Source: Streptomyces sp. S465 (GTDB lineage Bacteria; Actinomycetota; Actinomycetes; Streptomycetales; Streptomycetaceae). From it: 64,000 nucleotides of DNA. The DNA lies in the NCBI RefSeq assembly GCF_026898115.1, contig NZ_CP114036.1, positions 1,488,001-1,552,000 on the forward strand, read 5' to 3'. A program made the translations under genes and the position numbers. A model generated the notes under the pieces. The model worked only from the letters and a program-made list of their open reading frames with translations, was not told the origin of the DNA and did no database searches. Shown one piece after another: positions 1 through 10,700 of this stretch; the first letter of the stretch is position 1, and each line of letters begins with the position of its first letter.

Positions 1-1
1 C

Positions 2-3000
2 ACCCAGACCGTGGGACAGTCCGCGACGACGACCGCCGTGGCCACCGCGCCCGACCCGTCGGCGGTGGGCGAACCGGTCACCCTCACCGCCACGGTCACC
101 GCCGTACCACCCGGCGCGGGCACCCCCACCGGCACCATCACCTTCGACCCCGGCGACGGCACCCCACCGGTCACCGCACCGGTCGTCGCGGGCTCCGCCA
201 CCACCACCCACACCTACCCGGACGCCGCCGGCAGCCCGTATGCGGTCACCGCCGCCTACAGCGGCGACGCCAACTTCCTGACGTCCCTCGGCACCGGCTC
301 CCACACCGTCCAGCCCGCCGCCACCGAGACCACCGTGACCACCGCGCCCGACCCGTCGGCGGTGGGCGAACCGGTCACCCTCACCGCCACGGTCACCGCC
401 GTACCACCCGGCGCGGGCACCCCCACCGGCACCATCACCTTCGACCCCGGCGACGGCACCCCGCCCATCACCGCACCGGTCCTCGCGGGCTCCGCCACCA
501 CCACCCACACCTACACCGACACCACCGGCAGCCCGTACACCGTCACCGCCACCTACAACGGGGACACCGACTTCACGTCGTCCAGCGGCTCCGACGCCCA
601 CACCGTCGAACCGGCCGCCACCACCCTCTCCGTCGCCTCCGTGCCCGAACCCTCCACCGTGGGCCAGGAGACCACGTTCATCGCGAAAATCATCCCCGGG
701 ACTCCGGAGGCGGGTTCACCCACGGGCACGGTGACGTTCGAGTTCAGCGACGACACGCCGCCCGTCACGGCGCCCGCCACCGGTGGCACGGCCACGGTCA
801 CGCGCACCAACCCGGACGTGGCGCAGAGCCCGTACACGGTCGTGGCCACTTACAGCGGCGACCCCAACTTCCAGCCGTCCACGGCGACGGACACCCATCA
901 GGTCGTCCAGGCCGGGTCGACCACGCTGGTGACCGCCGCACCGGCGCCCTCGGTCACCGGCGAGCCGGTGTCCTTCACCGCCACCGTGGCGGCCGTCCCA
1001 CCCGCCTCGTCCACGCCCACCGGCACGGTCACCTTCGACTTCGGCGACGGCACTCCGCCCGTGGCCGCCTCCCTCTCCGACGGTACGGCGACCACCGGCC
1101 ACGCCTACACCAGCGCGGCGGGCAGCCCGTACCCGGTCACCGTCACCTACGGCGGGGACACCGACTTCTCGGCGTCGACCGGCACGGTCCTGCACGCCGT
1201 CGACCCGGCCAGGACCACCACCACGATCACCGCCACGCCCGACCCGAGCGTCACGGGCGAGGTGGTCACCGTGACCGTGACGCCGACCGCGCCCGGGGCG
1301 GGCACCCCGACGGGCCCGGTCACCTTCGACTTCGGTGACGGCACCCCGATCGTCACCGCCCAGCTCGTGGCCGGTTCGGCCACCGTCACCCACGCCTACA
1401 CCAGCACGGTCGGCAGCCCCTACACCATCTCGGCCGAGTACGCCGGCGACGCCGACTTCGCCCCGTCCGAGAACACCCTCGTGCACACCGTCGCACCGGC
1501 CGCGACCACCACCACGGTGACCTCGTCGCCGAATCCGTCGGCGGTGGGCCAGAGCGTGACGCTGATCGCGCGGGTGGCACCGGTGCCGCCGGGCGCGGGC
1601 GCGCCCACCGGCACCGTCACCTTCGACTTCGGCGACGGCACCCCGACCGCCACCGCGCCGGTCGCCGGCGGGATGGCCACGACGACGCACACCTACGCCG
1701 CCACCGCGGGCAGCCCCTACACGATCACCGCCGGCTATGGCGGGGACACCGACTTCGCCGCCTCCACCGGGACCACCGTCCAGCAGGTGGAGATGAGCGT
1801 CTCCGCCACCTCGACGACGGTGAGCTCCGCTCCCGATCCGTCCGTCGTCGGTGAGCCGGTGGCCGTCTCCGCGACCGTCGCGGCCGTCCCGCCCGCCGCG
1901 GGCACCCCCACCGGCACGGTCATCTTCGACTTCGGCGACGGCACCCCGACCGTGACCGTCCCGCTCACCGGCGACACGGCGACGACCAGTCATGTGTACA
2001 CCGCTGTCCGCGATCCCCACACGATCATCGCCGTCTACAGCGGGGACGCCGACTTCACCGGCTCCACCGGCACCGACACCCAGACGGTCACCCCGGCCTC
2101 GTCGTCGACGACGGTGAGCTCCGCACCGGATCCCTCCGTGACGGGCGAACCGGTCACCTTCACCGCGACCGTCACCTCGGACCAGGCCGGGGCCGGCACC
2201 CCGACCGGCACGGTGACCTTCGACTTCGGCGACGGCACCCCGGCGGTGCGGGCGCCCCTCGACGACGGGACGGCGACCGCGACCGCCGTGCACGCCTACC
2301 TCCACACCTCCGGCAGCCCGTACGCCGTCACCGCCGCCTACAACGGGGACGCGAGCTTCACCGGCTCCACGGGCACCGACACCCAGACCGTGACCCCGGC
2401 GGCCACCGCCACCACCGTCTTCTCCTCACCGGACCCATCCGCGGCCGGCCAGCCCGTGACCATCATCGCGAACGTCGCGACCACCGCCCCGGGCACGGGC
2501 ACCCCCACCGGCACCGTCACCTTCGACTTCGGCGACGGCACCCCGACCGTCACCGCCCCCACGGTGGCCGGGGTGGCGACGGTCACCCATGCCTACACGG
2601 AGACCTCCGGCAGCCCGTACACCATCACCGCCGGCTTCGCCGACGACGGCGACTCCGCCCCCTCCACCGGCACCGACACCCACACCGTGCAACCGGCCAC
2701 GACCGCCACCACGCTGACCGCCGGCCCCGACCCGTCGGTGGTGGGCGAGCCGGTGGCCGTCACCGCGACGGTCGCACCGGTGCCACCGGGCGCCGGAGTG
2801 CCGTCCGGTACGGTCACCGTCGACTTCGGCGACGGCACGGCACCGGTCACCGCGCCCCTGTCCGGAGGGGCCGCCCTCCTCACCCACGCGTACACCAGCA
2901 GCCTCGGCAGCCCCTACACGATCACCGCGACCTACGGCGGCGGCGACGATTTCCGGTCCTCGGTGGACACCGAGACCCAGTCGGTCCTGCAAGCGGCGAC

Positions 3001-6000
3001 CACCACCACGGTGAGTTCCGCGCCGGACCCGTCCGTCGTGGGACAGCCGGTCACCTTCACGGCGACCGTGGCACCGGTGGCGCCGGGCGAGGGCTCGCCC
3101 ACCGGCACGGTGACGTTCGACTTCGGCGACGGCAGCGCCCCGGCCCCGGTCCCGGTCACCGACGGCCTGGCGACCGCCGTGCACGCCTATACGAGCGCGG
3201 CGGGCAGCCCCTACACCGTCACCGCCGCCTACGGTGGCGCCCCCGACTTCACCGCCTCCGGCGACAGCGTCGCCCACACCGTCGGCCAGGCCCTGACCAC
3301 GACGACGGTCACCGGGACGCCCGAACCGTCGGTGGCGGGCCAGCCGGTGACCGTCACCGCCACGGTGGCGGCCGTACCACCCGGCGCGGGCACCCCCACC
3401 GGCACCGTCACCCTCGACTTCGGCGACGGCGCACCGCCCGTCACCGCACCGGTCGTCGCGGGCTCCGCCACCGCCGTACACGCCTATACGAGCGCGGCGG
3501 GCAGCCCCTACACCATCACCGCCACCTACAACGGCGACACCGACTTCACCGCCACCACCGGCACCGACAGCCACACCGTCGGCCCGGCCGCCGCCCACAC
3601 CACCGTGGTGTCCTCGCCCGATCCCTCGGTCACCGGCGAGCCGGTGGCCATCACCGCGACCCTCACGCCCATCGCCCCGGGCGCCGGAACGCCCACCGGC
3701 ACCGTCACCTTCGACCCCGGCGACGGCGCACCGCCCGTCACCGCACCGGTCGTCGCGGGCTCCGCCACCGCCGTACACGCCTATACGAGCGCGGCGGGCA
3801 GCCCCTACACCATCACCGCCACCTACAACGGCGACACCGACTTCACCGCCACCACCGGCACCGACAGCCACACCGTCGGCCGCGCCTCGACCACCACCAC
3901 CGTCAGCGCGCTGCCGCAGCTCTCGGTCACGGGCCAGCAGGTGACGTTCCTGGCGCGGGTGGCGCCGGTCGCGCCGGGCGAGGGCTCGCCCACGGGCACG
4001 GTGACGTTCGACTTCGGCGACGGCAGCGCCCCGGTCGACGTCCCGGTGGCGGACGGCGTGGCGACGGCCGCGCACGCCTACCCGAGCGCGGCCGGCAGTC
4101 CCTGTACGGTCACCGCCACCTACAGCGGGGACGACGACTTCATCGGCTCGGTGGACACCGAAACGCACACCGTCGAGCGGGCGTCGTCGGCGACGACGGT
4201 CAGCGCCTCCCCGAACCCCTCGGTGACGGGTGAGCCGGTGACCGTCACCGCCACCGTCGCGGCGGTCGCCCCGGGGGCCGGAACCCCCACCGGCACCGTG
4301 ACCTTCACCTTCGGCGACGGCACCCCGACCGTCACCGTGCCCGTCACAGCCGGGGCCGCGGGCATCACGCACGCCTGGCCCATCGCCTTCGACAGCCCGT
4401 ACACCATCACGGCCACCTACAACGGCGACGCGGCGGTCGCCCCGTCCACGGGCACCGCCACCCAGACCGTCTCCCCGGCCTCGACCGACACCGCCGTGAC
4501 GTCCTCGCCCGATCCTTCGGTGCCGGGCCAGGCGGTGACCCTCACCGCCACCGTCTCGCCGACCGCACCTGGAGCAGGAAGCCCCACCGGAACGGTCACC
4601 TTCGACCCCGGCGACGGCACCCCGCCCGTCACCGCACCGGTCGTCGCGGGCTCCGCGACCGTCGGTCACACCTACTCCGGCACCTCCGGCAGCCCCTACC
4701 CCATCACGGCCACGTACAGCGGCGACGCCGATTTCACGCCCTCGGCGGGAACGGACAGCCAGACCGTCGGCCAGGCAGCCTCCAACACCACCCTGCTCTC
4801 TTCCCCGGACGCCTCCGTGGCGGGAGAACAGGTCACCTACACCGCCCGGGTCTCCGCCGTGTCCCCGGGCGCGGGCACCCCCACCGGCACCGTCACCTTC
4901 GACTTCGGCGACGGCACACCGACCGTCACCGCACCGGTCACCGGCGGGGTGGCGACCACCACCCACGCCTACGCCACCTCGGTGGGCAGCCCCTTCGCCG
5001 TCACCGCCACCTATGGCGGAGACGCCGACTTCACCCCCTCCGCCGCCACCGGGACGCATACGGTGCTGGCGAGCGCCGCCACCACGTCGACCACGGTGAC
5101 ATCCTCCCCGGACCCCTCGGTGACCGGCCAGGCGGTGACCTTCACGGCGACCGTGGCACCGACCCCGCCCGGTGGCGGAGTGCCCACCGGCACGGTCGCC
5201 TTCGGCTTCGGCGACGGCACCCCGACCGTCACCGCGCCGCTCTCCGGGGGCGTGGCGACCGTCGTGCACGCCTACCCGACCACGGCGGGCAGTCCGTACA
5301 CGGTCACCGCCGCCTACAGCGGGGACGTCAACTTCCAAGCCTCCGCGGGCACGGACACCCAGACCGTCAATCGGGCGTCGACGACCACGACGGTGGCCTC
5401 CGCACCGGACCCGTCCGTGACCGGCCAGTCGGTGGCCCTCACGGCGACCGTGGCACCCGTCGCACCGGGCGCGGGCGTGCCGGCCGGCACTGTGACGTTC
5501 GACTTCGGCGACGGCACCCCGGTCGCGTCGGCGCCGCTCTCCGGCGGTGCGGCCACCATCAACCACGTCTACGCGACCTCCGGTGGCTTCACGGTGACCG
5601 CGGTCTACGACGGTGCCACCGGCTTCCTCTCCTCCAGCGGCACCGACACCCAGAGCGTGGGCCGCGCGGCCACCACGACGGCGCTGGTCTCCTCGCCGGA
5701 CCCCACGGTCAGTGGCCAACCCACCACCCTCACGGCCACGGTGACACCGATGGCGCCGGGGGCGGGTGTGCCGACCGGGACGGTCACCTTCGACTTCGGC
5801 GACGGCACCCCGACCGTCACCGCTCCGCTCTCCAACGGCCTCGCCTCCACCAGCCACTCGTTCGCGGGGGCCTCCGGCAGCCCGTACGCCCTCACGGCCA
5901 CCTACAACGGGGACACCAACTACACGGCCTCCAGCGGAACCGACACCCAGACCGTGGGCCGCGCGACCACCACCACCGCCGTGGTCACCACCCCCGACCC

Positions 6001-6721
6001 CAGCGTCACCGGCCAAACCATCACCCTCACCGCCACCGTCACACCCAACATACCCGGCACCGGCACCCCCACCGGAACCGTCACCTTCACCTTCGGCGAC
6101 AACACCCCAGCCATCACCGCACCCCTGACCGGAGGCACAGCCACCACCACCCACACCTACGCCGGCGCCTCCGCCAGCCCGTACACCGTCACCGCCACCT
6201 ACAACGGGGACACCAACTACACGACGTCCAGCGGTACGGACACCCAGACCGTGGGCCGCGCGACCACCACCACCGCCCTGGCCACCACCCCCGACCCCAG
6301 CGTCACCGGCCAAACCATCACCCTCACCGCCACCGTCACACCCAACACACCCGGCACCGGCACCCCCACCGGAACCGTCACCTTCACCTTCGGCGACAAC
6401 ACCCCAGCCATCACCGCACCCCTGACCGGAGGCACAGCCACCACCACCCACACCTACGCCGGCGCCTCCGCCAGCCCGTACGCCCTCACGGCCACCTACA
6501 ACGGGGACACCAACTACACGACGTCCAGCGGAACCGACACCCAGACCGTGGGCCGCGCGACCACCACCACCGCCCTGGTCACCACCCCGGACCCCAGCGT
6601 CACCGGCCAAACCATCACCCTCACCGCCACCGTCACACCCAACACACCCGGCACCGGCACCCCCACCGGAACCGTCACCTTCACCTTCGGCGCAACACCC
6701 CAGCCGCCACCGCACCCCTGA
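2..6721 (+). CDS. Giant secreted Ig-like repeat protein, 5'-truncated by window, frameshifted
   Basis: The reading frame is already open at the window edge, so the true start and signal peptide lie upstream. The 2,239 visible residues are almost entirely tandem Ig-like units of about 99 residues (Big_3_5-like). Each starts with a segment resembling TTTVTSSPDPSVTGQPVT, has a central GTPTGTVTFDFGDGTP, and ends near YNGDTDFTxSxGTDTQTV. Twenty-three unit starts are countable before the frame ends. Composition is Thr/Pro/Gly/Ala-rich with almost no Cys, as expected of an extended extracellular stalk or adhesin-like protein. The stop at 6719-6721 is an artefact of a one-base deletion: unit 23 is 296 bp where its neighbours are 297 bp. 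Without it the frame runs on to 7740. No enzymatic domain is visible here; any such domain would lie upstream. Ligand and role are unknown. Confidence 0.85.
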   Translation, partial: TQTVGQSATTTAVATAPDPSAVGEPVTLTATVTAVPPGAGTPTGTITFDPGDGTPPVTAPVVAGSATTTHTYPDAAGSPYAVTAAYSGDANFLTSLGTGSHTVQPAATETTVTTAPDPSAVGEPVTLTATVTAVPPGAGTPTGTITFDPGDGTPPITAPVLAGSATTTHTYTDTTGSPYTVTATYNGDTDFTSSSGSDAHTVEPAATTLSVASVPEPSTVGQETTFIAKIIPGTPEAGSPTGTVTFEFSDDTPPVTAPATGGTATVTRTNPDVAQSPYTVVATYSGDPNFQPSTATDTHQVVQAGSTTLVTAAPAPSVTGEPVSFTATVAAVPPASSTPTGTVTFDFGDGTPPVAASLSDGTATTGHAYTSAAGSPYPVTVTYGGDTDFSASTGTVLHAVDPARTTTTITATPDPSVTGEVVTVTVTPTAPGAGTPTGPVTFDFGDGTPIVTAQLVAGSATVTHAYTSTVGSPYTISAEYAGDADFAPSENTLVHTVAPAATTTTVTSSPNPSAVGQSVTLIARVAPVPPGAGAPTGTVTFDFGDGTPTATAPVAGGMATTTHTYAATAGSPYTITAGYGGDTDFAASTGTTVQQVEMSVSATSTTVSSAPDPSVVGEPVAVSATVAAVPPAAGTPTGTVIFDFGDGTPTVTVPLTGDTATTSHVYTAVRDPHTIIAVYSGDADFTGSTGTDTQTVTPASSSTTVSSAPDPSVTGEPVTFTATVTSDQAGAGTPTGTVTFDFGDGTPAVRAPLDDGTATATAVHAYLHTSGSPYAVTAAYNGDASFTGSTGTDTQTVTPAATATTVFSSPDPSAAGQPVTIIANVATTAPGTGTPTGTVTFDFGDGTPTVTAPTVAGVATVTHAYTETSGSPYTITAGFADDGDSAPSTGTDTHTVQPATTATTLTAGPDPSVVGEPVAVTATVAPVPPGAGVPSGTVTVDFGDGTAPVTAPLSGGAALLTHAYTSSLGSPYTITATYGGGDDFRSSVDTETQSVLQAATTTTVSSAPDPSVVGQPVTFTATVAPVAPGEGSPTGTVTFDFGDGSAPAPVPVTDGLATAVHAYTSAAGSPYTVTAAYGGAPDFTASGDSVAHTVGQALTTTTVTGTPEPSVAGQPVTVTATVAAVPPGAGTPTGTVTLDFGDGAPPVTAPVVAGSATAVHAYTSAAGSPYTITATYNGDTDFTATTGTDSHTVGPAAAHTTVVSSPDPSVTGEPVAITATLTPIAPGAGTPTGTVTFDPGDGAPPVTAPVVAGSATAVHAYTSAAGSPYTITATYNGDTDFTATTGTDSHTVGRASTTTTVSALPQLSVTGQQVTFLARVAPVAPGEGSPTGTVTFDFGDGSAPVDVPVADGVATAAHAYPSAAGSPCTVTATYSGDDDFIGSVDTETHTVERASSATTVSASPNPSVTGEPVTVTATVAAVAPGAGTPTGTVTFTFGDGTPTVTVPVTAGAAGITHAWPIAFDSPYTITATYNGDAAVAPSTGTATQTVSPASTDTAVTSSPDPSVPGQAVTLTATVSPTAPGAGSPTGTVTFDPGDGTPPVTAPVVAGSATVGHTYSGTSGSPYPITATYSGDADFTPSAGTDSQTVGQAASNTTLLSSPDASVAGEQVTYTARVSAVSPGAGTPTGTVTFDFGDGTPTVTAPVTGGVATTTHAYATSVGSPFAVTATYGGDADFTPSAATGTHTVLASAATTSTTVTSSPDPSVTGQAVTFTATVAPTPPGGGVPTGTVAFGFGDGTPTVTAPLSGGVATVVHAYPTTAGSPYTVTAAYSGDVNFQASAGTDTQTVNRASTTTTVASAPDPSVTGQSVALTATVAPVAPGAGVPAGTVTFDFGDGTPVASAPLSGGAATINHVYATSGGFTVTAVYDGATGFLSSSGTDTQSVGRAATTTALVSSPDPTVSGQPTTLTATVTPMAPGAGVPTGTVTFDFGDGTPTVTAPLSNGLASTSHSFAGASGSPYALTATYNGDTNYTASSGTDTQTVGRATTTTAVVTTPDPSVTGQTITLTATVTPNIPGTGTPTGTVTFTFGDNTPAITAPLTGGTATTTHTYAGASASPYTVTATYNGDTNYTTSSGTDTQTVGRATTTTALATTPDPSVTGQTITLTATVTPNTPGTGTPTGTVTFTFGDNTPAITAPLTGGTATTTHTYAGASASPYALTATYNGDTNYTTSSGTDTQTVGRATTTTALVTTPDPSVTGQTITLTATVTPNTPGTGTPTGTVTFTFGATPQPPPHP

Positions 6722-7700
6722 CCGGAGGCACAGCCACCACCACCCACACCTACACCACGACCACCGGCAGCCCCTACACCGTCACCGCCACCTACAACGG
6801 CGACACCAACTACACGACGTCCACCGGAACCGACACCCAGACCGTGGGCCGCGCGACCACCACCACCGCCGTGGTCTCCGCCCCGGACCCCTCGGCGGCC
6901 GGGCAGTCGGTGACCATCACCGCCACCGTGGCGTCCCTCTCCCCCGGCGCCGGAACCCCGACCGGCACCGTGACCTTCAGCTTCGGCGACGGCACCGGCA
7001 ACGGCACCGTCCCCCTCTCCGGCGGGGTCGCCACGATCAACCACACCTACACCACCAGGACCGGCAGCCCCTTCACCATCACGGCCGCCTACAACGGCGA
7101 CACCAACTTCAGTACGTCCAGCGGCACCGACACCCAGACCCTCAGTAGCAAGACCGCGACCACCACGGTGGTGACATCGGCCCCCGACCCCTCGGTGGTC
7201 GGCCGACCGGTGACCGTTCAGGCGACCGTCGCGTCCGGGTCCGGCACTCCGACCGGGACGGTCACCTTCTCCTTCGGCGACGGCACGGCGACCGTCACCG
7301 CACCGCTCTCCGGCGGTGTCGCCACCGTCACCCACACCTACACGACCACCACCGGCAGCCCCTTCACCATCACGGCCGGCTACAACGGGGACACCAACTT
7401 CAGTACGTCCAGTGGCATTGACACCCAGACCGTCAACAAGGCGGCCACCACGACCGCCGTGTCCTCCGCCCCGAACCCCTCGACGGTGAGTGATCCGGTG
7501 ACGGTCACCGCGACCGTCACCCCCGTCGCCCCGGGCGCCGGAACGCCCACCGGGACCGTCACCCTGGCCATCACCGATCGCACCCCCCAGGTGGTGACAC
7601 TGGTGAACGGCACCGCTTCCGCGACGTTCAACCCGCTGCAGAAGGGCACGCACACCGTTACCGCCAACTACAACGGCGACGTCAACTACACGTCCTCCTC
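2..7700 (+). repeat. Tandem array of about 26 Ig-domain units, period about 297 bp
   Basis: Unit length is about 285-306 bp. Identity is uneven. Units beginning near 5951, 6248 and 6545 are nearly identical at DNA level, and units near 3330 and 3590 share long identical runs around the ACC/GTC-rich core. Units at 600-1400 are far more diverged. This pattern suggests recent duplication or gene conversion in the 3' part and makes the region prone to assembly collapse. Confidence 0.9.
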
Positions 7701-7740
7701 GGCGTCCATCACCCAGACGGTGAACACCGGCCCGGGATAG
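6694..7740 (+). pseudogene. C-terminal continuation of the Ig-like repeat protein after the frameshift
   Basis: This is the +1-shifted continuation of the upstream frame. It finishes unit 23 and holds three more Ig-like units, starting near 6844, 7159 and 7444. The protein ends in TQTVNTGPG with no LPxTG motif, choice-of-anchor segment or membrane helix, so the mature product would be released or held non-covalently. The last unit differs from the rest: the FGDGTP strand is replaced by LAITDRTPQVVTLV, as expected of a terminal cap domain. Translated alone it would lack a start and export signal, so it is either silent or the deletion is a sequencing or assembly error in a repeat. The stop lies 10 bp from the convergent stop of the SMC gene. 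Confidence 0.75.
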
Positions 7741-7750
7741 CCCACCACGC

Positions 7751-10700
7751 TCACGGGCCGTCCGCCGAAACCTCGGCGGACGCGCCCGCGCCCGCGTCCG
7801 CGTCCGGCCGCCGGTACATGCGCGTCGCGGTGATCTGGCCGTGCACCTGCTGTTCCTCCTCCGGCTCCCGCACCGGGAGGCCCGGCCGCAGATGCTCCTC
7901 GACGCTGATGTACTTCAGCCCGGCCCGCAGATCCGCGTCATTGCGCAACCGGATCACCAGCGGGAACTCGGCCAGCGCCGTGGTGTCGAACAGCCCGGTC
8001 GTATAGAGCAGCTGCACACCCAGCGCGTCCGCGACCGCCCGCTGAAGCTCCAGCAGATAGGTGGCGTTGGCGCGGCCGATGGGGTTGTCGAGGAAGAGGG
8101 TGCCCGCGTGGCGGTGCTTGTCCCGGCCCCGGTCGTTGCTGCGCAGGGCCGCCATCGTGCAGTACAGCGCGATGGCGGCGGTCAGCAGCTGGCCGCCGGA
8201 GAACACATCGCCCATCTGCCCCACCGGCACCCGCTCGGCGCGCAGCACCGCGTCCGGCTTGAGGATCTCGACGGCCACCCCGCGCGGCTGGAGCGCGGCG
8301 TGGACCCCGCGCAGCAGCAGGGACATGCCGTCCCGCCGCAGGTCGGAGTTCTTCCGGACGGCGGAGCGGGTCGCCTCGTCGATGACCTCGCCGAGCCGCT
8401 CGGTGAGCGTGGCCTGGTCGGGGTCCTCGAAGCGGATCCGCAGGAACTCCTGCCCCGACCACTCGCCGAGCCCCTCCGGCAGCCGGGAGAGCCGCTGCGC
8501 CGAGCGCAGGGTGGCCAGACAGGACTCGACCAGGCCACGCAGCCGGTCCACGATGGAATCGCGGTTGCGCTCCAGCTGCTCGAGCTCGTCGGTGAGCACG
8601 CGCAGCCGGGGGGCGAACGCCTCGGCCCAGGCGGCGGCGTGCTCGGGCAGCGCGGCCGCCGGGAGTTCCCGGATCTGCTGACGGGCCGGGGTGCGCACCT
8701 GCTCGTAGCGGGTGGAGTTGGCGTGCCGTACGAGGATGTCGCCGGCCTCCCGGACCGCCGCCTCGGCCGCCGACAGGTCGGCGGCGCAGCCGCGCAGTGA
8801 GCGGCGGGCCTCGGCGGCGGCCTGACGGGCCTCGGCGAGACCGCCCGCGTACGGCTCGGGCCGTTCGCCGTCGTCCTCCGTGCCGGGGCCGTCCCGCAGC
8901 AGATCCCGCAGCAGGGCGGCGGTCTCGTCGAAGCCGCCCGCCGCGTCCTCGGCGGAGCGGTGGGCGCGCACCAGGTCGGCGTGGACGGTGCGGGCGGTGT
9001 CCAGGGCGTCGGTACGGGCGGCCAGTTCGCCGTTGGCGGTGCGCAGCAGCTCCTTCGCCTGCTCGGCGTCGGCCGGGACCAGTTCCTCCGGCAGTTCGGT
9101 GTGCGCGTCGCCCTCGGCGGGGGCGAGCCGCTCGGCCTCGCCGCGCAGCCGTCCGAGCTGCTCGCTCGCCGCCGAGGCGCGGCTCTCCAGCAACTGGACG
9201 AGCGATTCGGCGCGGGCCGCGGCGGCCTGCCGGGAGGGGGCGTCGGCGCCGTCGGTGCCCTCCAGGAGCTGGGCGGCGCGGGTGCGGACCTTGTTGGTGA
9301 GCCGGTCGAGGGAGGCGAGGGCCGCGCTTTCGTCGCTTTCGGCGCGGGCCTGTTCGGCACGGAGGTCGGCGCCGACGCCGACCTTCTCGTAGACCTGGGA
9401 GGCGGCGCGGTACGCCTCGCGGAGCGCGGGCAGCGAGGCGGAGGGCGGCTCGGAGTCCTCGCCGAGGTCATCGGGGGCGCCCGCGATCTCCGCGCGCTCG
9501 GCGCGCAGGGCGCGTGCGGTGCGGCGCGCGTCGTCGGCCGCGCGCTGGGCGGCACGCCGGTCCTCGTCGGCGGCGCGGGCCCGGTCCACGCAGCCGGCCG
9601 CGCGCTCCTCGTACTCCGCGGCCTCCTCGGCCAGTTCGCGCAGCCGGGTCTGCCAGGTGGCGCGCTCACGCAGCCGGTACGCCAGACCGGCCAGCGCGTC
9701 CGCCACCCGGCGGGCCCGCTGCGCCGCCTCCTGACGCTCGTCCCGGACCCGGGCGGCCTCGGTGGCGGCCTCATCGGCCTCCGCCCGTACCGTCCGCGCC
9801 TCCACCAGCACGCGCTGTGCGGTGTCGGCCGTCTCGCGGGCCGTCTCCGCCGCCGCCGCGAGCTCCGCGAGCCGTCCGGGTGGGCAGCCGGTGCGCCAGG
9901 AGGCGAGCCGCGCGGACAGCGCCCGGTCCCCGGCCAGCCGGGCGGCGAGCGCCCTGATCTCCTCGTCCCGCTCGGTGGCGCGGGCCCGCAGCTCGCGCCG
10001 CTCGTCGTCGGCGGCGCGCTCGTCGTGCATCGCCGGGTTCGGCGGCACCAGGAAGACTCCGCTGTCCTCGGTGCCGGGTGCGGGCGTCGGCGCGAGCAGC
10101 GCTGCGGACGTCCCGACGGCCACGGCGGACCGGGGCAGCAGCGACGCCTGGCCGAGCACCTCACGGGCGCGGGCGTGGGTGCCGGGGTCGGTGATGACGA
10201 CGCCGTCCACCAGCTCCGGGCGGGCGGCGAGCACGGCGGCGTGGTCGGCGGGGTCCACGGCCTGGGCGAGGTAACGCCAGCCGGGGAGGGCGGGGATGCC
10301 GTGCTCGCCGAGGTACTCGACGGCCGCCAGCACATCGGGGCTGGGCGGCAGCAGCCCCCCGTCGCCGAGCGCGCCGAGGATCCGCGAGTCCTCGGCGGCG
10401 GCGGTCCGCAGCTCGAAGAGCTGCCGCTCGGCGGAGGCGACGCTCTCCTCGAGGAGCTCACGCAGCGCGTCGGCGTTACGGTCGAGCTCCTCGGCGGTCA
10501 GCGGCCCGTCACCGAGGGAGCGCCGGGCGGGGCGGGAGCGGCCGCTCGGTTCCCCGCCGGGGTGGCCATCGGACTCGGGGGCCCAGCAATCGGAGTCGTC
10601 GACGGCTCCGGTACGGGCGGCGGCGGGCTCCGCCTCGCCCTGGTCGCCGTCGCCGTCCTCGACCCGAGCCGACACCTCGCCGGACGGCCGGGACTCGGCC

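Noticed and set aside
2426..6715. A 1,429-codon open frame antisense to the Ig-repeat gene
   Set aside because: It mirrors the 99-residue periodicity of the real gene, is Gly/Arg/Val low complexity, and results from GC-rich third positions keeping the opposite strand free of stops.
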